In this document: in pieces, positions 31,690 through 43,339 of the stretch
Layout: each line of letters starts with the position of its first letter
How positions within the stretch are numbered: position 1 is the first letter of the stretch
Assembly (NCBI GenBank): GCA_964016885.1
Contig: OZ024742.1
Span: 124,276,615-124,340,614, forward strand
Direction of reading: 5' to 3'
Origin: Eledone cirrhosa
Taxonomy: Eukaryota > Mollusca > Cephalopoda > Octopoda > Eledonidae
Length of the DNA stretch: 64,000 bases
The notes under the pieces: generated by a model
The model's database searches: none
What the model saw: the letters and a program-made list of their open reading frames with translations, nothing else
Told to the model about the DNA's origin: nothing
Program-made: the position numbers and the translations under genes

Positions 31690-34600
31690 GAGCTATGAAG
31701 CCCTCTTACCCGCACTTTCCCTTTCACCCACGCACGCCAGCCACTCACCCATGATGTCACTCGGTGCCCCAGTCCCCGGCCCAATGTCCCATCCCCCATC
31801 CCCACAAGCCGACACCTGCAGCACATGCAGCACCACTAACAGATGGAAGAGGGGCCGGAACTGTTCGGGGTGAAGCTGCTTCCACCACCTCACCTGTGTT
31901 GGCTTGACACGTCGAGCTTCCATGCCCTCGTAGCGTAGAGATGCAGGAACTGCCTCTCCCCCTCGTCTACCCAGCCACAGCCGTCTGGCACACCGCCATA
32001 TGACACAGCGAGCTTGCCTGACGCCCATGCTTCGCTGGTATACATCGCTTGGCTCAGGCGGCTCCGGAAGATCTCACTCAGGACCCCGAGAGCAGCACGA
32101 GTGCCGGTAGCCGATGCCCTCGCTTCCTCGATTGAGAGCGCCCTGGTCTCCAATCGAGCCAGCGACTGGGAGCGAATCTTTTATTTCGCCCCACTCGCCC
32201 TCGGCCTCCCCAGCTCTGGCGCTGACCGGGGCGGCCGGTCGGCAGAAGCATTCGTGAAGCCCAATGTTTCGTCCTTTGGGAAAGCGCCCATTCCATGCGT
32301 ACCTACGGACGCCGCACATCCCACCTTCGGGTACCCCCAATCCTCCACCCCTGAGGCTAGCGCCAACCGTTTGCGTGACCGCGTAAATGCCAAACTAATC
32401 ATGGGTGATGTCTGGGCCGCTGTAAGTATGGTTGCCTCAGTGGACACTGTCCTCTAACCCACCGAAGAAGTCCTGGCTTCTCTGCGACTCAAGCACACTA
32501 AGCCACACGCTGATTTCAAACCCATACCCCCACCCAATCCCAACTTTCTTGTTGTGGCTTCCGACGAAGAAATCATGTCTGCCATCAAGTCCTTCCAGCT
32601 AGCAGCAACGGAGGTGCTCTGGTCTCCGACCAGGCCACCTCAAGGAGTTGCTATCCCCCTCTCTGCTGAGACCGGGTGTCGCCTTCTGAGTGTAATTTTG
32701 GGGCTCACCAATAGGCTCATCCATGGCACTCTGGACCCTCTCGCCCTAGGCCTCGTATTTTTCGGCTAGCCTCACCCCTCTCAGGAAGAAAGAGGGTGGC
32801 ATACGCCCCATCGCTGTGGGCAATGTCTTCCGGAGGCAGGCTGCCAAGTTGGTCTGCAGGTCCATAACACCGAACTGCGTGAGGAGTTCAGTCCGGTGCA
32901 ACTGGGTGTCGTCGTGGCTGGTGACTGTGAGTGGGCCGCACATGCAACCAGGTACTTCTTCAACCGCTGTCCAGCGCAACCAGCATGCAGGGACTCCAGG
33001 CACCTCATTGTCAAGCTTGACATGAGGAATGCCTTCAACTGGTTACGCCGAGACTATCTGCTCGATGCCTGCCTCAGCCGAGCCTCCTCTACTTACCCGC
33101 TGGCCTACCTGTCGTATGGAGCCCCGAGTATGTTCCTTGCTGCTGATACGGTCATACTTTCGGCTACTGTAAACCCTTTGGGACGCCTCCTGTTTTGCCT
33201 TGGTATAGACCACATCGCCCGGAGTATCGCGGCTCCTCTAAACGTTTGGTATCTGGATGATGCTACGTTGGGCGGGCCAGTATAGACTGTCTGCCATGAC
33301 CTACAATTGGTGGTTCCTGCCCTGGCGGGAATCGACGTCCAGGTCAACTCGGCCAAGTCGGAGGTTGTGAATTTCAGCCACGATACTGAGAGCTTTGCAG
33401 CCCCCGTCTTGGACGTGTGGTCTACCCGCTGGCCATCTGCTCCACCATCAGGTCCAGGTTTCAACAACTTCAGACGCTCACGAGCTATCTGGGCTTCATC
33501 GACGGCCACACAGCTCTCTTTCTGTTGAGGAACTGCTTCGCCATGCCGAAACTCCTCTATACACTTCGCATCGACCCGTGCTAGACCCACACATCTCTCC
33601 TCGCTGACTTCGATACTTGTATCTTAGCAGCAGCCGAAGAAACATGCAACGTCAAGTTTGACGACACTGGATGGCAACAAGCCACTTTACCTGTCAGGTA
33701 TGGCGGCCTTGGCCTCCGGTCGCCGTCTCGCTTGCTTTGCCGGCGTATCTTTCGTCGATAACCTCGTGCCGCGTCCTCGTCATCAGGGTTCTTCAAAACA
33801 CAATAGAACCCTCTGTGTGGCAGAGAATGTGAGGACGCCTGTGAGACGTGGGACCGGCTGGGACTTAGCCCAGTAGAAGTCTCTCCTCCTTCTCCCCCTG
33901 TTAACGTCAAGTCCCCCAAAGCACTTGGGACGCCATTCAGTGCAGCCTGGCGTCAGACAGGCTCACGCGCCAGCTCGATCAGCACCGCCTTGCCTGCTTT
34001 CGTGCGGCCTCGAAACCCCACAGTGGTGCCTGGCTCCATGCCCTGCCCTCATTTTCCACAGGCATGCAGCTAGACAATAATAGCCTGCGCATTGGTGTTT
34101 CCTTGAGACTCGGCCTCCGGATCTGCGAGCCACACCAATGTCGCTGCTGATCCACTGTGGACTATTTCGCCCTGCACCCGCTTACCTGTCGCCACAGGGC
34201 CGCCGCATTCCACGCCATGCTGCCTTCAACGAGGTCATAAAGCATGGCTTGGACGCTGTAGGCTTCCCTTCCCAGCTCGAGCTGGTGGGGCTTGACGGAG
34301 AGGACGGCAAAAGGCCAGTTGGCATGACCATCTTTCTGTTCCGCGGTGGCAAACCCCTTGTCTGGTATGCTACTTGCACCGACACTTTCTGCAGCCGCAA
34401 CCTGGGTGCAGTCTGCGACTAACCCAGGTTCTGCTGCAAGTCCAGCTGAGGATGCCAAACTCCTCAAATACCGGTCGCTCTCCGACAGGTTTGCGGTTGT
34501 ACCCCTGGCAGTGGAGACTTCTGGTGACCTCGGCCCTAGGGCTACCTCCCCACTCACCACCATAGGCGCTGAGCTGGCCAGCCGCAGGTGTGAACCCCGC

Positions 34601-34722
34601 GAGCTGGAGTGGCTTTTCCAGCGCGTCTCCCTTGTCTCCCTCCGGGGGAACGCCTTCTCCATACTGTCCGCCCGGGCTGTGAGGGGGCCCCATCTCGTAA
34701 CATTCCATATTTAAGTATGTAC
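31690..34722 (+). pseudogene. LINE pol pseudogene with RT and nuclease-like C terminus
   Basis: A GC-rich block unlike its surroundings. Pieces occur in order in several frames. At 31820: CSTCS-type cysteines. At 32014-32457: LVYIAWLRRLRKISLRTPRA and NAKLIMGDVWAAVSMVASVD. Near 32790-32900: RKKEGGIRPIAVGNVFRRQA and AAKLVCRSI. At 32896-33285: RHLIVKLDMRNAFNWLRRDY (motif A), SATVNPLGRLLFCLG (motif B, lacking the usual GVQQGD) and WYLDDATLGG (motif C; YLDD at 33250-33261). At 33480-33600: the thumb, broken. At 34138-34422: GKRPVGMTIFLF and LVWYATCTDTF. At 34346-34714: AEDAKLLKYRSLSDRFAVVP and ELEWLFQRVSLVSLRGNAFS. The family I recall has RPD and VWDAT here, a restriction-like nuclease signature; both Asp are replaced (V and Y). 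At least five frameshifts or stops. Probably an R2-type or related element. Confidence 0.82.
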
Positions 34723-34995
34723 AATACAACCATCATTCTGAATTTGCTTTTATTCAATGTATTTGTTAGTTATGGCGGCGAATTCACATTTCACACACAC
34801 ACACCTATATATATATCTATATACATATAATATATGTATATATGCCTAATTGACTCTCTTTCTGTCTGTAAATGTAATAATTAAATGGGTGGTTCAAACA
34901 TATTTGGCGCCACGAATTCAAATCTTCCAATGTGTTCCAAAGTACAGAAATATAGAGCTATGATCAAACCAAATACTTTTAAAACCTCTTACAAG
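34723..34995. other. AT-rich spacer with short CA/TA tract
   Basis: No gene seen. Confidence 0.45.
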
Positions 34996-34999
34996 GGCG

Positions 35000-35405
35000 A
35001 TATTTATTTCAGAAAATAATTTCAGATTTTCTATTAAAAGATACAAAGATATTGGGTGTGCAAACTGGTTGTGATATTAAATTCCATAAACGTGCATTCA
35101 TTTAATAAAAATGCAGAAGTGAGCTGGAAACGAAAATAATTCTATATTTTGTATAGTCTATCTTGTCTGCAAAGTGTATTATATTGCTCAAACCACTAAC
35201 TATTTATCTGAACGAATCAGAATACCCAAACAAGAGATATGAAACCCAGAACTAATGAACATCCCACTTTACGAACGGTTGGAAAATTGCGTGAATTGTA
35301 AATTCAAAATATTCCCTTTTAATTCAAAATACCAAATAGAAATAGCGAACTATTATATAAATAAATTCACTACGTAAGTTCATCATAATTGCTTTAAAAC
35401 ATACA
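35000..35405 (+). pseudogene. GIY-YIG endonuclease remnant of another PLE family
   Basis: One plus frame from about 35170 reads CKVYYIAQTTNYLSERIRIP, then a TGA, then NPELMNIPLYERLENCVNCK and FKIFPFNSKYQIEIANYYIN before TAA near 35374. Upstream, in another frame, GVQT-like text and a Cys region can be made out. This fits the cephalopod PLE-type nuclease that reads roughly 'YYIGQT...L..R.R.H' followed by 'NP.....PLS.HL..C....F.IFPF'. The conserved YIG is here YIA. Heavily eroded; sequence context is AT-rich. Confidence 0.65.
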
Positions 35406-35654
35406 CCTCAGATGAAATAGAAAAACAAAGAGCGAAAGTAGTAAGGTCCCGGAAAAAATGAGAAGATAACACATGCACGTATTTATATATAAAATGTCTA
35501 TATATATAAAGAGATCTGAAATATGAAGGCGCTGTATATAAATTATAAACACTGTTTTGTTATGTTTTGGGCTCAAGTAATACACTGTCTTATTACTTCT
35601 GACGATTACACTTTATTTATATATTATTATGTGCACTACCAAATACAGTTATAT
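35406..35654. other. AT-rich spacer
   Basis: Nothing recognisable. Confidence 0.45.
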
Positions 35655-36633
35655 ATGGTGGCTGCCAACTCGTTTTCGAGTGCGGCCACTACTTTATATC
35701 CATGTAGGAGAACCCCTACTGATGCGCTGAACGAGTGTGACTTTTAGTTCAGCCAGCGACTTGAAAACTCTGGTACAAACACTACACTTGTGGCAATTAC
35801 TGACACATTGTGTTGGGCACATTGTATCCTGTGATGACAAGTGCAGAGAGATCTCCAGATATAAAGCAATGCCTGTGCCGTGAAGATTTTATAGTGAGCA
35901 AATGCACTGCACAAAGCCAGTCTCACTCTCTTAACCAAGATGATATTTACGAAAAAGAAGAACACGTCAACATCATTGGATACCATCAGGGTTGCAGGTG
36001 CTATATCAGAGTTGTCCTTCTCCTGGAATTCTGCCTTGACAAAGGCTAAGTGGTCATCTCTTCCGGTGATTTTGGATGGCCATTGACTCTTAAGAGCTCC
36101 TTTGCCCTTTGACAGGTTTTCTTTTTAGTCCTGCAGGATGTCCAAATTCACCCTCCTCACCAAGAAACCTTGGTGGGGTTGCACATACATACATACCTAC
36201 ATACTTACATACATACTTACATATATACATATATACCTATATACCTACATACACACATACATACCTACATATATACATACATACACACATACCAACATAT
36301 ATACATACATACACACATACATACCTACATATATACATACATACCTACACATACCTACATACATACACATACCTACATATATACATACCTACATCCACAC
36401 CTACATATATACATACCTACCTACACACATAATACATACACAGACAAAAAGGTGCAAACTGTTTAAATTCCAGTTCACCCGCACCAACTCAACCCACCCC
36501 CTATCACCCCCATTCCAGACCTACAATAAATATATACAGTTATATATACATATATGCATACATACATACTTACATACGTACTTACATACATATATACGTA
36601 CTTATATACATAAATATATACATACGTACTTAC
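35655..36633 (+). repeat. Large tandem repeat, unit 1 (979 bp)
   Basis: Starts atggtggctgccaactcgtt ttcgag. It contains a conserved 480-bp part with open frames on both strands (plus 35810-36049, minus 35744-35986, neither recognised), then a CATA/CCTA-type microsatellite (about 36181-36440) and about 190 bp of unique tail. It differs from units 2 and 3 by a 30-40 bp insertion at about 35780-35815. Confidence 0.93.
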
Positions 36634-37562
36634 ATGGTGGCTGCCAACTCGTTTCCGAGTACGGCCACTACTTTATATCCATGTAGGAGAACCCCTACCG
36701 ATACGCTGAAGGAGTGTGACATTTTAGTCCAGCCAGCGACTTGAAAACTCTGGTACAATTATTGACACATAGGGCTGGGCCCATGGTACCGTGTGACAAC
36801 AAGTGCAGAGAGATCTCCAGATATAAAGCAATGCCTGTGCCGTGAAGCTTTTATAGTGAGCAAATGCATTGCACAAAGCCAGTCCCACTCTCTTAACCAA
36901 GATGATATTTACCAAAAAGAAGAACAAGTCAACATCATTGGATACTATCAGGGTTGCAGGTGCTATATCAGAGTTTTCCTTCTCCTGGAATTCTGCCTTG
37001 ACAAAGGCTAAGGGGTCATCTCTTCTGGTGATTTTGGATGGCCATTGACTCTTAAGAGCTCCTTTGCCCTTTGACAGGTTTTGTTTTTAGTCCTGCAAGA
37101 TATCCAAATTCACCCTCCTCACCAAGAAACCTTGGTGGGGTTGCACATACATACATACCTACATATATACATACATACTTACATATATACATATATACCT
37201 ATATACCTACATACACACATACATACCTACATATATACATACATACATACACACATACCTACATATATACATACATACACACATACATACCTACATATAT
37301 ACATACATACCTACACATACCTACATACATACATACACATACCTACATATATACATACATACCTACATCCACACCTACATATATACATACCTACCTACAC
37401 ACATAATACATACACAGACAAAAAGGTGCATACTGTTTAAATGCCAGTTCACCCGCACCAACTCAACCCAACCCCATCACCCCCATTCCAGACCTCCAAT
37501 AAATATATAAAGTTATATATACATATATGCATACATCCACACTTATATACGTACTTACATAC
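36634..37562 (+). repeat. Large tandem repeat, unit 2 (929 bp)
   Basis: Same order as unit 1 with few substitutions; its microsatellite part spans about 37143-37405. Confidence 0.93.
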
Positions 37563-37948
37563 ATGGTGGCTGCCAACTCGTTTTCGAGTACGGCCACTAC
37601 TTTATATCCATGTAGGAGAACCCCTACCGATACGCTGAACGAGTGTAACATTTTAGTCCAGCCAGCGACTTGAAAACTCTGGTACAATTATTGACACATA
37701 GTGCTGGGCCCATGGTACCGTGTGACAACAAGTGCAGAGAGATCTCCAGATATAAAGCAATGCCTGTGCCGTGAAGCTTTTATAGTGAGCAAATGCAGTG
37801 CACAAAGCCAGTCCCACTCTCTTAACCAAGATGATATTTACCAAAAAGAAGAACAAGTCAACATCATTGGATACTATCAGGGTTGCAGGTGTTATATCAG
37901 AGTTTTCCTTCTCCTGGAATTCTGCCTTGACAAAGGCTAAGGGGTCAT
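37563..37948 (+). repeat. Large tandem repeat, unit 3 (partial)
   Basis: Follows the first 385 bp of the unit almost identically to unit 2, then stops after aaggctaaggggtcatct and passes into unrelated sequence. The minus frame 37988-37653 (111 codons, e.g. FTAQALLYIWRSLC) runs through it; I do not recognise the protein. Confidence 0.92.
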
Positions 37949-39170
37949 CTTGCATACATTCATACAACCCTTCCTTCCTATGTTTCACAGCCCCTCCCTT
38001 TCCTTCTCAATATATCTCTTTCATGTTTTTCTGTCGTTCTCTATTATAGAGTTTCGTTGTGCTGCTTGTCAACCTTCAGTTGATGAATACATTGTAAGAT
38101 TAATGGGCATTAATGATGTTTTAGAAGCTGGAGAATGATATAACCTTCACCTCAAATAAATATTTGAAATATTTTCATAATTATGGAATGAAATGCTTGC
38201 CAATTGACGGGCGTTAAATGTAATATTGAACGAACGTATTTCCGTTAAAATGAAATTCCGTTCATTTAGCAACATAAAACAAAATAATAATAATTTCATA
38301 AAATTTATGTACCCTCACCCAGACATTTGATTCCGTCACAGCATGTTCTCCGTTAACATTCTACTAGGATGGATTGGTTATTCTCTCATGCTGCGTTGTT
38401 CAACGAAGCACCACTTTTTCTCGTGCATGTACGAGAACATCTTATTTATTTATGATGTTTAATATATTTACGCTATACTCTTTCATTTATAACACCTCCT
38501 CTCTCAAAGCAATTCTTTATTGGTATGATCCAATATTGAAATATTCGACTACACACACCGTATTATAACGGAGATTTCTACATGTATAGCCGCATTTTGA
38601 ATTTATGTATATACAAAATGACCTGTCCACTCCAAATGTTAGGAGAATCAACAAGCCGTAAATAATTCTGGTTAATTTGCATATAAAATTTAGTCGGCAC
38701 TACACATATTGCTAGTAATTCTCACGGTCCTGGGCCCTGACATTGGGCATGACAGACTACCATATAGCATATATTCATTTGTGTAAGTCAGAAATAAGGA
38801 GTCTTGTTATTCTGGTGATTTGCCTGTTTATCACGGGGTCATTAGAGTAGACACACACACGCACACATATTGTTGATTATCAATCAACAAATTCAATTCT
38901 ATAACAGATTTTAAACACTCTACAAGATTTTATCTGGAATATTATTAACATTGTTAATATATATATACATTTGTGTGTGTAGAGAGAGAGACAGATAGAT
39001 ACTAAATTTAGATTTACTCAATACATATGAAATATATATTGCTTTTGTTTCTCACTATGAAGGTTCCATGAACATTAACTCAGAGAATCAGTTATACAAA
39101 ACTTTTAAGCGATGTATGAAATACTATTAATACACTGAATTGACAATATAGATGTAGATTATTTTATATA
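37949..39170. other. AT-rich stretch without gene
   Basis: No gene. A small perfect hairpin ttctcgt/acgagaa lies at about 38418-38437. Confidence 0.5.
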
Positions 39171-39184
39171 TCGCTTAAGCAGTA

Positions 39185-39269
39185 TGTATATATATATATA
39201 AGTAAGTTGAACCGGTTTGTGGGGCTAGGGCAAGCCTCAACGATATATATATATATATATATTATTACT

Positions 39270-39304
<35 letters not shown>

Positions 39305-39310
39305 TATTAC

Positions 39311-39370
<60 letters not shown>

Positions 39371-39373
39371 ACT

Positions 39374-39470
<97 letters not shown>
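39185..39470. repeat. Long (TA)n array with recurring attatta interruptions
   Basis: About 230 bp of TA from 39243, interrupted three times by atattattactatatatata at spacings of about 40-60 bp. It touches the end of PLE copy B. Confidence 0.95.
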
Positions 39471-39754
39471 CGGCGATGAATTAGTTTTGCGAGGTTTTTT
39501 ATATGAAATCGTGTGTCGAAACAGATATTGTTATATTTGGGGAGGGTCATATTTGCGTAATATTGCCAGAATTAATAACAGAACACACTCACTGTTTGGT
39601 TGGTTTTCGCTTCTCGCTGTCTTTTATATATATATATCTGCGATCTAACTTACTCGGTCCTCAATGTTGCCATTGACTGACCGGCGGTCAAAAATAATAC
39701 AGATACAATATAGACACAAACACATATATATAGTTTACATAATTTACATAAATA

Positions 39755-39786
39755 TTTCGTTGCACATCTGCAACATCGTCAGTGGT
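39755..39786 (-). ncRNA. Hammerhead-like core, stem III side disrupted
   Basis: Minus strand ctgacga, stem II gttgc/gcaac, gaaa as in copy A, but the sequence after gaaa (tatttatgtaaattatg) no longer offers the short stem III and stem I seen at 29287-29328. Confidence 0.42.
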
Positions 39787-40074
39787 GTTATATTCATTGT
39801 TCCTCCTGTTGTGTTCTATGTCTACGCCATTTTTTTTTTTTTTTTTGTTCAGTCTGTCTATATATTTATTTATTTATTTGCTTGTTTGTTTATCTTATTT
39901 TATTTTGTCTTCTTTGCGCATGCGTTTGCGTGTGTGTATAGTGTTATGTGTGATGTGTGACTAGTGTGTATAGTGTTGTGTCTGCTGCGTGACTAGTGTG
40001 TGTTTATGTGCTTGTTGTTATTGTGCTTGTGTATGTATTTATTTATCTTATTTTATTTAATTTTATTTACTTAT

Positions 40075-41426
40075 TTATACTTCTCTTAGGTCAGTGTTGT
40101 TTGTTTGGGTGTTGTTGTTGTTCCACTCATTCTTTCTGTTTAATTTTGGTCTTCTAATTTCTATTTCACTGGCCTCTCTGATTTGCCTATCTGCTGGATC
40201 ATTCCTATGTTTAGATATTATTCTAATTTCTATGTTGTCTATGTTACCGTCATGTTGTTGTCTAGCATGTTCGTATAGTACTGACCCGGTTTTTCGTCCT
40301 TTTAGTTCCCCCCAGTGTTGGTCTATCCTTTCACCTATGCTACGAGCTGTCTCACCTATGTATTTTGTTGTCATGTTTCTGCAAGTACCCTCTGCACATC
40401 TTATGCTATAGACTACGTTTCTAGTTTTACAGTTTATCCGGGGTTCACCTTACATATGATACATTTCCTATTGGTACAGTGGGTTTTCTTAAAAGGGTAG
40501 GTTTTGCTGATCAGGGATTTTATGGTGGTTCCTGGCTTTTCTACCACCTTTATTTTTAAGTGGGTCTTTCTCAGGGCCTTTCTACACTGGTTAGCTAATT
40601 TCCCTCCAGGGGTGGCGTCCACAAACATGACACTCTGATATCTCTGGTTGTCGTACCATGATGTGGCCTTCCCTATCTTATGTCTAGCCCTATCTAAGCT
40701 ATTCCATGATTTGCTCCTGTATAGTGGGCAAATTCCCTTCATGTCCAGTTCTATGAGGGTCTTATACTTTTCCATGGCTCCTTCGTATACTCTGACTCTG
40801 TCTCTTTGGTTGTAGCCAGAGAACTGCATGCGGTTGATGAAGTGTTGGATGTGTCCTTCCATTTCTGTTGGGTCGCACATGCTGGACACATTCTTCATCA
40901 CTCGTACCAAATCTGCGATCAGAATATTAAACTTAGCACTACTGGACATTGCTGAGTTTTTGAGTATCAGGTATTTGGAGGCCATGGGTTTAGTATAGTG
41001 TGAGTGGAGAATTTGGGCTCTCTCGTCTATAGTGTTAATCCAGAGTTCTGTGTCTAATACAGGTAGTCTATTGTTAGGGTGTTTGGAAGGGAAGTCTATA
41101 GTTACAGTTATACTCTGGTGTATGGAATTAGCTATCTGCTGGATGCTTTCCATCGTGCTACGTTCTAAATCAAACTTGTTAGTGCTCTCTAGTGGGGGTG
41201 TTCTTATAACTATATTGATATCGTCTACATAACGAGAGTACATGATGAGGTCTATGGAGCTTTCATTAAGGAGATCTTTAAGTCTCCTTTCCCACCATAC
41301 CATGAAAAGGTTGGCAACATCACCAGCTATGCTGACGCCGATGGCTGCTCCCTCATTTTGGGTGTAGATTTTCTCATTGAACTTAAATATGTGGCCCTTT
41401 AGGGTAGTTTTGATACTAGCCCCTAT
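40075..41426 (-). pseudogene. PLE RT (C-terminal half) and GIY-YIG endonuclease, one frameshift
   Basis: The frame is open from the truncation point at about 41426. It reads TTLKGHIFKFNEKIYTQNEG, then AAIGVSIAGDVANLFMVWWE, then SRYVDDINIVI; YVDD (RT motif C) is at 41220-41231. Then come TVTIDFPSKHPNNRLPVLDT, MFVDATPGGKLANQCRKA and the Cys cluster HCTNRKCIIC. The frame ends at 40434, but the next frame (40374-40075) continues with TKYIGETARSIGERIDQHWG and ends NNTDLREV. Copy A has five C where this copy has four near 40440, so one lost base explains the break. This is the least damaged PLE coding copy in the window, lacking the N-terminal RT. Confidence 0.9.
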
Positions 41427-41463
41427 TGCATAGGGGCTAGTATCAAAACTACCCTAAAGGGCC
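41393..41463. repeat. Perfect 34-bp palindrome joining two head-to-head PLEs
   Basis: 41393-41426 (ggccctttagggtagttttg atactagcccctat) and 41430-41463 are exact reverse complements with a 3-base loop tgc. The arm encodes part of the copy B RT (ASIKTTLKG), so a short piece of the element is duplicated in inverted form at the junction. Confidence 0.95.
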
Positions 41464-41862
41464 GTCTATCTCAACTTCATGCTTGCACCCTTAGTAGCCG
41501 CACCCTACTCCCATATATCTGAAAACAACCACGCTCTTCCTCACTTTGCGTCTTACCTCTTTTCACCTGGCCCCACTGCCTTCTTTTCACCCTCAACGTA
41601 AAATGCCTCTACACGGTGATCCCTAGACCAGAGAGAGACCTACGACACCTGCAATATTTCCTTGATCTTCAGTCCTCCTTTCAACCCTCAACCTCCACCA
41701 TCACGCACCTTGCCAAGCTAGTCTTTACGCTTAAGTGCTTTTCCTTCAAGGAAGAGTTCTATATACCGGTAACTGGGGTGGCCATGAGTACACGAATGGA
41801 CTCCAACTACACCAACCCATTCGTCGGTTACGTTGAGGCATAAATGTTTGCCTAGTACATTG
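41464..41862 (+). pseudogene. PLE copy C: RT fragment of a different family
   Basis: From 41583 the plus frame reads LFTLNVKCLYTVIP, then YFLDLQSSFQPSTSTITHLA, KLVFTLKCFSFKEEF and TGVAMSTRMDSNYTNPFVGY, matching the Penelope RT pattern 'DV.SLYTVIP', 'LAELVLTLNCFSF', 'GVAMGTKMGPSYANLFVGYVE'. Motif A here has Asn in place of the catalytic Asp (NVKCLYT), and conserved G, P and A are replaced further on. It ends near 41840 (VEA stop). The earlier part to 41464 has stops. Opposite orientation to copy B and clearly a different lineage. Confidence 0.82.
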
Positions 41863-41932
41863 GCCCCCTCTCCAAGCTATACGGCCGTTATATTTACGGC
41901 TTTATCGGTGGCATATCACTCACCTGAGAACC
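41863..41932. other. Spacer after PLE copy C
   Basis: No feature. Confidence 0.4.
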
Positions 41933-41972
41933 CCCCCCCCCCACACACACACGCACACAGACACACACACAC

Positions 41973-42010
<38 letters not shown>
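41933..42010. repeat. Poly-C, (CA)n and (TA)n microsatellite
   Basis: Successive C, CA and TA tracts. Confidence 0.94.
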
Positions 42011-42700
42011 GGCAAGCAGGAGAATGGTTAACGCTTGAGATCGTGTGGAATGGAGATAGGGGTTAAGGCATGCTATGTATACTGGATAATAAACGTTAAA
42101 TTGTATTTATATATTGAAAGAATGATGCATGAACAAGCCACATAACCCTACATTCAATGCCGTAGCCTTTCAATGTGTTCATAATTTATATACATATTCT
42201 GCTAAAAATATTGATACCCTTATATTCGATTATTAATATATACTTGATATATTTATTGGAATGCATTGTAATTGAAGATCCTCGTTGTAAAGGTGCCTTA
42301 GCTACACGAAATTAATATGCATTAAAACTAAATGAATTCAAAAGTGTTTGAAATCACAATTTTTCCGATAGTGCCTAAATAAATAGTTCAATTTAGTACC
42401 GATTTTTAATTGCATACAGGTAATTTCTCAACATCATCAATATTTTAGTTGTTATGTAATTGAGAAAATATATTTTGGCTTCAATATTATAAATGTCAAT
42501 ATAAAGGAGAATATCTTGTGATATTACATAGAATGTAATATCCTTGTATGGAGTTACTGTTCCGTTCCGAAGCTGCAATTTTCTTCCTTTCATTGAGAAC
42601 GATGCCAAATTAAGTGTTTATATGTTTGTCTATTTGATACTCAATTGTGAACTTTATTATATATAGCACTATTTTGTTATGCTTAAGTACTTAGATGCAG
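42011..42700. other. AT-rich stretch without gene
   Basis: Nothing recognisable. Confidence 0.5.
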
Positions 42701-42714
42701 TAAGTCTGCACATT

Positions 42715-42870
42715 GGGGATATGGTCAGTCAAAGAAGGCAACAGCTGGGGATTCAAACCTTACTCACTTAACGCCCCGGAAACCGGGAAAAACACCTGCC
42801 TGATGGTCCTCCGGGCTCGATACATACTTTAGATTTTCAGATGGACTTACGAACCATGATAAAATCGTGT
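42715..42870 (-). repeat. Possible tRNA-derived SINE remnant
   Basis: On the minus strand gtgagtaaggtttgaatccc cag has a B-box-like core, and cggtttccggggcgtt resembles tail text of the second SINE type seen at 45.7 kb. Weak. Confidence 0.3.
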
Positions 42871-43335
42871 GATGTACGTAGCCATATTGGTTGTTCACTC
42901 TAGGAGATACAATATAGACAATTTTAACAATGGAATATATTTGTGGAATTTTCAGAACTGCTAACATTGCGTGGTCCCTCTAATTCTCCCTTGTTATACT
43001 CTCTTGTAGATAATGCACTCTTTTCTCTTAATCTTAATTAATATCAATTATTTATATTATCATATGTTGTGTGGTTAAGATGTGCTAGCCAAAATTGGGT
43101 TCATTTATATTGATGACATCGTTGCACCTAAATGCTTTTCATGATGTTAAAAATGATTATGATTATTTTTATTGTAGTCAATTTCACTCCCCACCGTCCA
43201 GGATTTATAAGATATAATGTCATACAAGATTCCAAGAACTGGGATAGATATCTTTGACGAATCACTAGCCTAAAATATTTGGGCTGGGCTGCGCTGGTGT
43301 GTATATTAAAAATCATTATTTATATTATTTTATTG
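42871..43335. other. AT-rich stretch without gene
   Basis: Nothing recognisable. Confidence 0.5.
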
Positions 43336-43339
43336 CCCT

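Larger units (their letters stand above)
39471..41426 (-). mobile_element. Penelope-like element copy B, 5'-truncated
   Basis: The minus-strand element starts within the RT at about 41426 and ends at gatattgttatatttgggga (39523-39545) and then (TA)n. Its 3' region matches copy A closely. A TTTA/TTTG low-complexity tract and a poly-T lie at 39832-39900 and 40030-40080. Confidence 0.88.

Noticed and set aside
36109..36686. Tyr/Thr/Ile/His-rich frames up to 182 codons
   Set aside because: Low-complexity translation of the CATA/CCTA microsatellite.
39164..39550. 128-codon Tyr/Ile-rich frame
   Set aside because: Translation of the (TA)n array; no protein signal.
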